NCBI RefSeq assembly: GCF_002904295.1
Contig: NZ_PPHG01000060.1
Location: 38,663 to 102,662, forward strand
Direction of reading: 5' to 3'
DNA: 64,000 nt
Source: Amycolatopsis sp. CA-128772
GTDB lineage: Bacteria > Actinomycetota > Actinomycetes > Mycobacteriales > Pseudonocardiaceae
Positions 59,042 to 64,000 of this stretch are shown here, piece after piece; position 1 is the stretch's first letter; each line of letters begins with the position of its first letter. The translations under genes were made by a program, and so were the position numbers. A model generated the notes under the pieces. The model worked only from the letters and a program-made list of their open reading frames with translations, did not search any database and was not told where the DNA came from.

Positions 59042-60426
59042 CCGAACCACCGGGTCAGCTCGGCCGGCTCGACGGCGTACCCGTCCGGCCGGATCAGCAG
59101 CAGCCGCCCGCGGTACCCGTCGGCTTCGGTGCCCGCGCGCACGACGCCGACCTGCCCGGTGAACCCGGGTGGCGTGGCGTGGTCGCCGAGGTCGAGCAGC
59201 AGCCCGCGGCCGCCGTGCAGCAACGCCGAGAGCCGGGTGGGCCCGGCCGCCGTCGTCAGGTCCAGGTCGGGGACGCGGTGCGCGCCGGGGTAGCTCAGCC
59301 CGAGGCCGGAGAGCAGTCCGCTGAAGTAGCGGTTCGCGTCCGGCAGCCGCATGAGGTCGACGACGATCTCACGCAGCGCCTCGACGTTCTCGCTGCGTTC
59401 CGGCGCGGTGAACACGCGCTGGGCCGCGGTGTGCCGCAGGACGCGCGCGGCGGCCGGGTGGCGTTCGGCGTGGTAGGTGTCCAGCAGCCCGGCCGGCGCG
59501 GTGCCGCGGACCGTCGCGGCCAGCTTCCAGCCGAGGTTCATCGCGTCCTGGACGCCGAGGTTGAGCCCCTGCCCGCCGAGCGGCGGGTGGATGTGCGCGG
59601 CGTCGCCGGCGAACAGGACCCGGCCGTGCCGGTACTGCGTCAGCTGCCGTGTCGCGTCGTTGAACCGCGAAGCGCCGTACACCTCGCCCAGACGCGTCTC
59701 GGCGCCGTACAGCGCCGTCAGCGCTTCGGTCACTTCGGTGTCCGACACGGGTGCGTCGCGGCCCGGCTGGCCCGCGGTGGTCCCGAAGACGAACCGGTGG
59801 CCGCCGTCGTCGAGCGGCGTGAGCATCGACCAGTAGCCGGCCACCTGCCGCGTGACCTGGCTGAAGTGCGTGGCGCGGGCCGGGACCAGGTCGGACGCGG
59901 CGGCGAGCCGGATGTGCGCGAGTGTGGCGACGTAGGTCTCGGTGCGGCCGGGGAACGGCACCCCGAGCAGGCGCCGGACCGTGCTGTGCGCGCCGTCGCA
60001 GGCCACCAGCCAGCGCGCCCGGATCCCGTCGACCGTGACGCCGTCCGCGCCGGCGGCCACCGAGGTGACCTCGTGCCCCCGGCGCACCACCGCCCCGTGC
60101 TCGGCCGCGTGCGCGGCCAGCACCGCCTCGACGTCGTCCTGCGTCCGGTTGAGCACCCGCGGGTACCGGGTCCGCCAGACGCCGTGGTCGAGCGGCACGG
60201 GCAACCCGGCGAAGTGCCCGCTCGGTCCGTCGATCACCTGCTCGGCCGGGCCCAGGCCACGCAGGTCCAGGAGCTCGGCGGTGCGGGGCTGCAGGCCGAC
60301 CGGGCGCGGCAGCCCCGGTCCCGTCCGGCGTTCGAGCACGGTGACCTCGACGCCGGCCAGGGCGAGTTCGGCGGCGGTCAGCAGGCCGGTCGGGCCGGCT
60401 CCGGCGATCAGGACGTCGGTCATCAC
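59038..60426 (-). CDS. FAD-dependent aromatic monooxygenase, rifampicin-monooxygenase-like
   Basis: 462 aa class A flavoprotein hydroxylase. GxGxxG motif A-G-A-G-P-T-G-L at residues 8-15, the D-G motif A-C-D-G-A-H-S-T-V-R, and G-D-A-A-H-I-H-P-P-L-G-G-Q-G-L-N-L-G at the FAD site. The stretch G-L-Q-P-R-T-A-E-L-L-D-L-R-G-L resembles Rox-type rifampicin monooxygenases and polyketide hydroxylases; the substrate is uncertain. A possible operator with GCAAAA/TTTTGC arms (60449-60476) lies just upstream. Confidence 0.87.
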   Translation of the reverse strand: MMTDVLIAGAGPTGLLTAAELALAGVEVTVLERRTGPGLPRPVGLQPRTAELLDLRGLGPAEQVIDGPSGHFAGLPVPLDHGVWRTRYPRVLNRTQDDVEAVLAAHAAEHGAVVRRGHEVTSVAAGADGVTVDGIRARWLVACDGAHSTVRRLLGVPFPGRTETYVATLAHIRLAAASDLVPARATHFSQVTRQVAGYWSMLTPLDDGGHRFVFGTTAGQPGRDAPVSDTEVTEALTALYGAETRLGEVYGASRFNDATRQLTQYRHGRVLFAGDAAHIHPPLGGQGLNLGVQDAMNLGWKLAATVRGTAPAGLLDTYHAERHPAAARVLRHTAAQRVFTAPERSENVEALREIVVDLMRLPDANRYFSGLLSGLGLSYPGAHRVPDLDLTTAAGPTRLSALLHGGRGLLLDLGDHATPPGFTGQVGVVRAGTEADGYRGRLLLIRPDGYAVEPAELTRWFG

Positions 60427-60481
60427 GCACTCCTCAACTAGACTGAGTGCAAAAGTAGACCAGGTGCAGGTTTTGCGGTGG

Positions 60482-61447
60482 CTAATACCCGGCTTTGCCG
60501 GGCAGCAGGCCCTGGACGTCGAGGCGGTCGGCCAGCAGACCCGAGTTGTGCATGAGGTCGGCGACGCGCTGCAGCCGGATGCCGTTGAGCGACGCCGGGT
60601 ACGAGCCCAGCGAGATCAGCGCGGCCGTCGTCGCGTCGATGTCGGAGAACTTCGGCAGCGCGTCGCGCACGACCGCCGGGTCCGTCGCGCTCTCCTGGGC
60701 CGCGCCGAGCGCGGTGCGGAACGCCGCCAGCGTCCGGGGGTTGGCCTGCGCGAACGGCTTGGTCGCCGCGTAGCCGGAGAGCGGGAAGTCGAGCGTCGAG
60801 CCGCGGGCGCCGTCGGCGAGGATGTGGGCGCCGAGGTCCTTCTCGGCGCGGGTGATGTACGGCTCGATCATCAGCGCGGCGTCGGCGTCGCCCGCCTGCA
60901 GGGCCTGCGGCATCCGGTCGAACGGCACCTGCTGGAACTTGATCTTCGCTTCGTCGACGCCCGCGGTGCCCAGCACCGAACGTGCGACGAGCGCGCCGAC
61001 GTCGTCGAGCATGTTGACCGCGATCTTGGGGGCCCGCTTCGCCGTCGGCACCGTGTAGTCCGAGTCGGGCAGCGTGACCAGCGCCATCGTGTTCGGGCCG
61101 GAGGTGTAGGCCTCGCCCTGCAGCTGCAACGCCGTCCCGCCGGCCGCCGCGCGGAACATCGCGATGTCGGAGGCGAAGGTGACGTCGAGGTCGCCCGCGG
61201 CCAGCTTCGCCAGCCCGTCGTCGGCCCCGAGTTCGACGAGCCGCACGGTCAGCCCCGCGGAACCGAACTTCCCGGCCGCGACGGCGATCCGCAGCGGGGC
61301 CGTGTCGATGGCGTTGCCCACACCGACTCGCAGGGTGCTGCGTTCCGGCGGCGGCGGGGCCGCGGAACCGCCGGAAGAGAACACGCTGCACCCCGCGGTC
61401 GCCAGGAGCGCCGCCACCAGCGGAATCGTCCGTCCGCGTCTGATCAT
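60482..61447 (-). CDS. Lipoprotein substrate-binding protein, NMT1/SsuA-like
   Basis: 321 aa periplasmic-binding protein type II. Lipobox L-A-T-A-G-C near residue 20. Then T-L-R-V-G-V-G-N-A-I-D-T-A-P-L-R-I-A, G-D-L-D-V-T-F-A-S-D and A-L-M-I-E-P-Y-I-T, typical of the nitrate/sulfonate/THI5 group. No permease or ATPase gene is adjacent in the window. It is divergent from a NIT-type sensor kinase, so it may feed that sensor rather than a transporter. Confidence 0.87.
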   Translation of the reverse strand: MIRRGRTIPLVAALLATAGCSVFSSGGSAAPPPPERSTLRVGVGNAIDTAPLRIAVAAGKFGSAGLTVRLVELGADDGLAKLAAGDLDVTFASDIAMFRAAAGGTALQLQGEAYTSGPNTMALVTLPDSDYTVPTAKRAPKIAVNMLDDVGALVARSVLGTAGVDEAKIKFQQVPFDRMPQALQAGDADAALMIEPYITRAEKDLGAHILADGARGSTLDFPLSGYAATKPFAQANPRTLAAFRTALGAAQESATDPAVVRDALPKFSDIDATTAALISLGSYPASLNGIRLQRVADLMHNSGLLADRLDVQGLLPGKAGY

Positions 61448-61463
61448 GAACCTTCACCTACCG

Positions 61464-61512
61464 CGAGAATCTGGTTCTCGTGCTGGATCGTATGGTCCGC
61501 GCCCCATACGAT
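61464..61512. promoter_or_regulatory. Palindromes in the SBP-kinase divergent spacer
   Basis: CGAGAA-5nt-TTCTCG (61464-61480) and ATCGTATGG-8nt-CCATACGAT (61487-61512), followed by a related CCGTATCGT word at 61524. They sit 17-65 bp upstream of the SBP start and could be operators for either gene. Confidence 0.5.
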
Positions 61513-61634
61513 CGCGGGCAGGGCCGTATCGTGCCAGCGCGGCTTTCGGATCTTCATGGAGCGAGCTACCGTTCAGTAGGTTCGATGTGCCGTTCGATCC
61601 GCGGGTTCCCGCCCGCGGCGGAAAAGGAAACCAG

Positions 61635-64000
61635 GTGACCCGTCGCGACAAGCGTCCCCGCAAGGGCGGCGACGCGGCGGATCCGCGTCCGGCGGGCGGC
61701 CGCTGGCGGTTGCGGAACTGGCGTCTCGGCACGAAGCTCTTCGCCGTCCTCCTCATCCCGGCGCTGGCCGTCATCGCGCTCGTCGGCCTGCGGATCAGCT
61801 CCGACCTGCGCGACGCCCGCCAGCTCGCCGAGTTCGCCACGCGCGGCCGCGTCGACAGCACGGTCGCCGAAGCCTTGCACGAGCTGCAACGCGAGCGCGA
61901 CCTCTCCGTCCGGTTCGTCGCCCAGAACCGCCAGGGCGACACCGCGGACCTCACCGCCCAGCGCAACCGCGTCGACCAGGCCGTCGGCGCCTTCGAGCGG
62001 ACGCTCGCCGAGAGCAAGCCGCGGCTCGACGCGAAGGCCGCGGAAAGCCTGCAGCAGACCGACGACCGGCTGCGCGTGCTCGGCGGCCTGCGGTTTTCCG
62101 CGGAGCATTCGGCGTTCCCGGCCGACGCCGTGCTGCGCTCCTACAGCGAGCTGATCTCCGGCCTGCTCGACATCAGCGACTCCGCCGCCGCCGACGTCTC
62201 CGACCCGGAACTCGCGCGGATGCGCCTGGCCGGCAACGCGCTGGCCCGGATCAAGGACCAGATGTCGGTCAAGCGCGCGGTGATGGCCGAGGCGCTCGCG
62301 GCCGGCACCCTCAACCGCGACCGCACGCGCGCGCTGCTCGGCGCCGAAGCCGAACTCGCTGCCGCGCGCAGCGACTACCGCACCTTCGCCACCCCCGACC
62401 AGCAGCGGATGTACGACGACACGGTGATCGGGCTGGTCGTCGACATCGGCAACGACATGGTCGAATCCGCGCTCACCCGCACCGAAAACGGCCAGGACCT
62501 CTCGGGGCTCGACCCGAACCAGTGGGACACCTCGGCGACGCACACGGTGAACCTCGCCCACCAGGTGCAGCAGGCGCTGCTGGTCCAGTTGCAGGAACGC
62601 ACGGACAGCCTGGCGGCGCAGGCCCGCACGGCCGCGCTGTGGGACGGCGGCGTGGTGCTCGGCGTCCTGCTCGTCGCCGGCGTGCTGTCGGTGGTCATCG
62701 CCCGGTCCCTGTTGCGCCCCTTGCGGATCCTGCGCCGGACCGCGCTGGAGGTGGCCGAGCACCGGCTGCCCGCGGCCGTGCAGAACCTGCTCACCGACCC
62801 CGAACCCGCGCCCGAGAACCTGCGGAAACGGCTCGCCGTCGCGCCGGTGCCGGTGTTCACCCGCGAAGAACTGGGCCAGGTGGCGCGCGCGTTCGACGCG
62901 GTGCACGGCGAGGCCGTCCGGCTCGCCGGCGAACAGGCGATGCTGCGCGAGAACGTCAACGCGATGTTCGTCAACCTTTCGCAGCGCAGCCAGGACCTGG
63001 TCGAACGGCAGCTGTCGGTGCTCGACCGGATGGAGGCCGACGAGCAGGACCCGGACACCCTCGCCGGGCTGTTCGAACTCGACCACCTGGCGACGCGGAT
63101 GCGGCGCAACAGCGAAAACCTGCTGGTCCTGTCCGGTCAGGACTCGGCGCGCGAGGACGCCGGCTCGGTGGCGGCCGACGAGATCATCGGCGCCGCCCTG
63201 TCGGAGGTCGAGGACTACCAGCGCATCGAACTCGGCCCGGCGCCGCAGGTCGCGGTCCGCGGCGAGGCCGTCAACGACCTCGTGCACGTCGTTTCGGAGC
63301 TGCTGGAGAACGCGACGCGTTACTCCGGCGACTCGCCGGTCACGGTCGCCAGCGCCGAAACCCACGACGGCGACTGGCAGATCGAGATCATCGACCACGG
63401 CGCCGGCATGCCGCAGGCCGAGATCGACCGGACCAACGTCCGGCTGGCGCACCCGCCGGACGTCGACGTCGAGGTGTCGCGCCGGATGGGCCTGTTCGTC
63501 GTCGCGACGCTGGCCACCCGCCACCACATCGACGTCAGCCTCAGCGCGGGCGCGGAATCCGGGCTGGTCGCGACGGTGCTGGTGCCCGCCGCGCTGATCG
63601 TCGAGCTGCCGCCGATGCCCGCGCCGCCCCCGCCCGCCGAGCCGCCCGCGGCCCCGGAACCCGAGCTGCTGGCGCCGCTCGCGCCGCTGACGCCGCCGGA
63701 GCCCGAACCCGAGCCGGAACCCGAGCGGGAGGAACTGAGCCCGCCGTCGATCGAGGCCGGCCCGCCGCGCCGGGCGCCGGTGGTGGCCCGCGACCACGCG
63801 CCGGAGTGGCCCACGGTGGACGCCGAAGCCCACTTGGACCTCGACGCCCCGACGGAGCGGATGCCCGCCTACCGCGACGTCCTGTCCCGCTGGTTCGACG
63901 CCTCGGCCGCGCCCGAAGCACCGCGGCACCCGGCGGAGCCCCGCCCGGTCGCCGAGCAGCCCCGCCCGGCCGCACCCCAGCCCCGCCACGCGCTCGCCGC
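61635..64000 (+). CDS. NIT-domain sensor histidine kinase, CvnA-like (3' truncated by window)
   Basis: At least 788 aa; the frame is open to the window end. GTG 61635 follows AAAAGGAAA. One membrane helix (about 33-55), an extracellular NIT-type helical sensor (about 60-330, L-Q-R-E-R-D-L-S-V), a second helix (about 336-357), HAMP-like segment, dimerisation helices (S-Q-R-S-Q-D-L-V-E-R-Q-L; candidate His in F-E-L-D-H-L-A-T-R-M-R-R) and an HATPase (E-L-L-E-N-A-T-R-Y-S and D-H-G-A-G-M). A long Pro/Glu-rich tail ends the visible part. The plan matches CvnA of actinobacterial conservons, so roadblock, DUF742 and GTPase genes (cvnBCD) are expected just outside. Confidence 0.88.
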   Translation, partial: MTRRDKRPRKGGDAADPRPAGGRWRLRNWRLGTKLFAVLLIPALAVIALVGLRISSDLRDARQLAEFATRGRVDSTVAEALHELQRERDLSVRFVAQNRQGDTADLTAQRNRVDQAVGAFERTLAESKPRLDAKAAESLQQTDDRLRVLGGLRFSAEHSAFPADAVLRSYSELISGLLDISDSAAADVSDPELARMRLAGNALARIKDQMSVKRAVMAEALAAGTLNRDRTRALLGAEAELAAARSDYRTFATPDQQRMYDDTVIGLVVDIGNDMVESALTRTENGQDLSGLDPNQWDTSATHTVNLAHQVQQALLVQLQERTDSLAAQARTAALWDGGVVLGVLLVAGVLSVVIARSLLRPLRILRRTALEVAEHRLPAAVQNLLTDPEPAPENLRKRLAVAPVPVFTREELGQVARAFDAVHGEAVRLAGEQAMLRENVNAMFVNLSQRSQDLVERQLSVLDRMEADEQDPDTLAGLFELDHLATRMRRNSENLLVLSGQDSAREDAGSVAADEIIGAALSEVEDYQRIELGPAPQVAVRGEAVNDLVHVVSELLENATRYSGDSPVTVASAETHDGDWQIEIIDHGAGMPQAEIDRTNVRLAHPPDVDVEVSRRMGLFVVATLATRHHIDVSLSAGAESGLVATVLVPAALIVELPPMPAPPPPAEPPAAPEPELLAPLAPLTPPEPEPEPEPEREELSPPSIEAGPPRRAPVVARDHAPEWPTVDAEAHLDLDAPTERMPAYRDVLSRWFDASAAPEAPRHPAEPRPVAEQPRPAAPQPRHALA

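Noticed and set aside
61566..63989. 807-aa minus-strand open frame at the right end
   Set aside because: Shadow of the sensor kinase, whose own plus-strand frame is open to the window end with clear kinase motifs.

Overview
The window is high-GC actinobacterial DNA. Frequent GTG starts, 4-bp start/stop overlaps, SARP/BTAD regulators, a DasR-type regulator, TPP riboswitches, CIRCE-controlled groEL and a conservon-type sensor kinase point to a filamentous actinomycete. The gene content fits Pseudonocardiaceae best (Amycolatopsis-like); this is an inference from content, not from a database search. The sequence looks chromosomal. I see no transposase, integrase, CRISPR array, tRNA or rRNA.

Layout. 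0-3.4 kb: ectABCD, a complete ectoine/5-hydroxyectoine operon closed by a 19-bp hairpin. 3.5-6.5 kb: a large SARP/NB-ARC/TPR regulator with 21-bp spaced repeats upstream. 6.7-10.3 kb: minus-strand envelope proteins (MmpS-like, BON-OmpA) plus an overlapping, unrecognised gene pair whose first member resembles a degenerate nucleotidyltransferase. 10.4-11.8 kb: low-complexity spacer and an SGNH hydrolase. 12-15.7 kb: amino-sugar module (kinase, SIS protein, divergent dasR, with a dre-like operator). 15.8-19.2 kb: efflux pump, threonine dehydratase-like enzyme, membrane protein. 19.2-30.1 kb: thiamin synthesis spread over three loci (thiE; riboswitch-thiO-thiS-thiG; riboswitch-thiC-thiD2, plus a separate thiD1 with a dre-like site). 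Interleaved are a MarR regulator, a BacNav-type sodium channel, a secreted PLC-like protein, and a redox-type HxlR regulator divergent from a quinone oxidoreductase. 30.2-33.5 kb: HtrA-like protease and secreted GH15 glucoamylase.

33.7-49.2 kb keeps the backbone order I recall for M. tuberculosis Rv0429c-Rv0440: def, DUF3263, VirR-like LytR_C protein, CDC48-like ATPase, pssA, psd, moeA and groEL2. It is interrupted by an ArsR/MFS pair, two AIM24-family genes, a cold-shock gene, a Ser/Thr kinase and a decayed SLATT-like gene. 49.2-64 kb: PspC protein, menC, a second SARP regulator, DUF72, a DUF4253 gene preceded by two LexA-type boxes, a frameshifted small gene, XPB helicase, a rifampicin-monooxygenase-like flavoprotein, and a lipoprotein substrate-binding protein divergent from a CvnA-like sensor kinase that runs off the right edge.

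The most interesting features are non-coding. (i) A 30-bp tandem repeat family occurs at two loci, both between convergent gene ends. (ii) Seven 8-bp motifs at exact 21-bp steps, in two opposed blocks, lie downstream of pssA. (iii) Four TTGNNCAA boxes at exact 14-bp steps lie in front of a probably leaderless arsR gene. (iv) Three copies of a 63-64 bp hairpin unit follow thiG. (v) Two LexA boxes precede the DUF4253 gene. (vi) Five convergent gene pairs interlock their stop codons in a 4-bp YTAR overlap.
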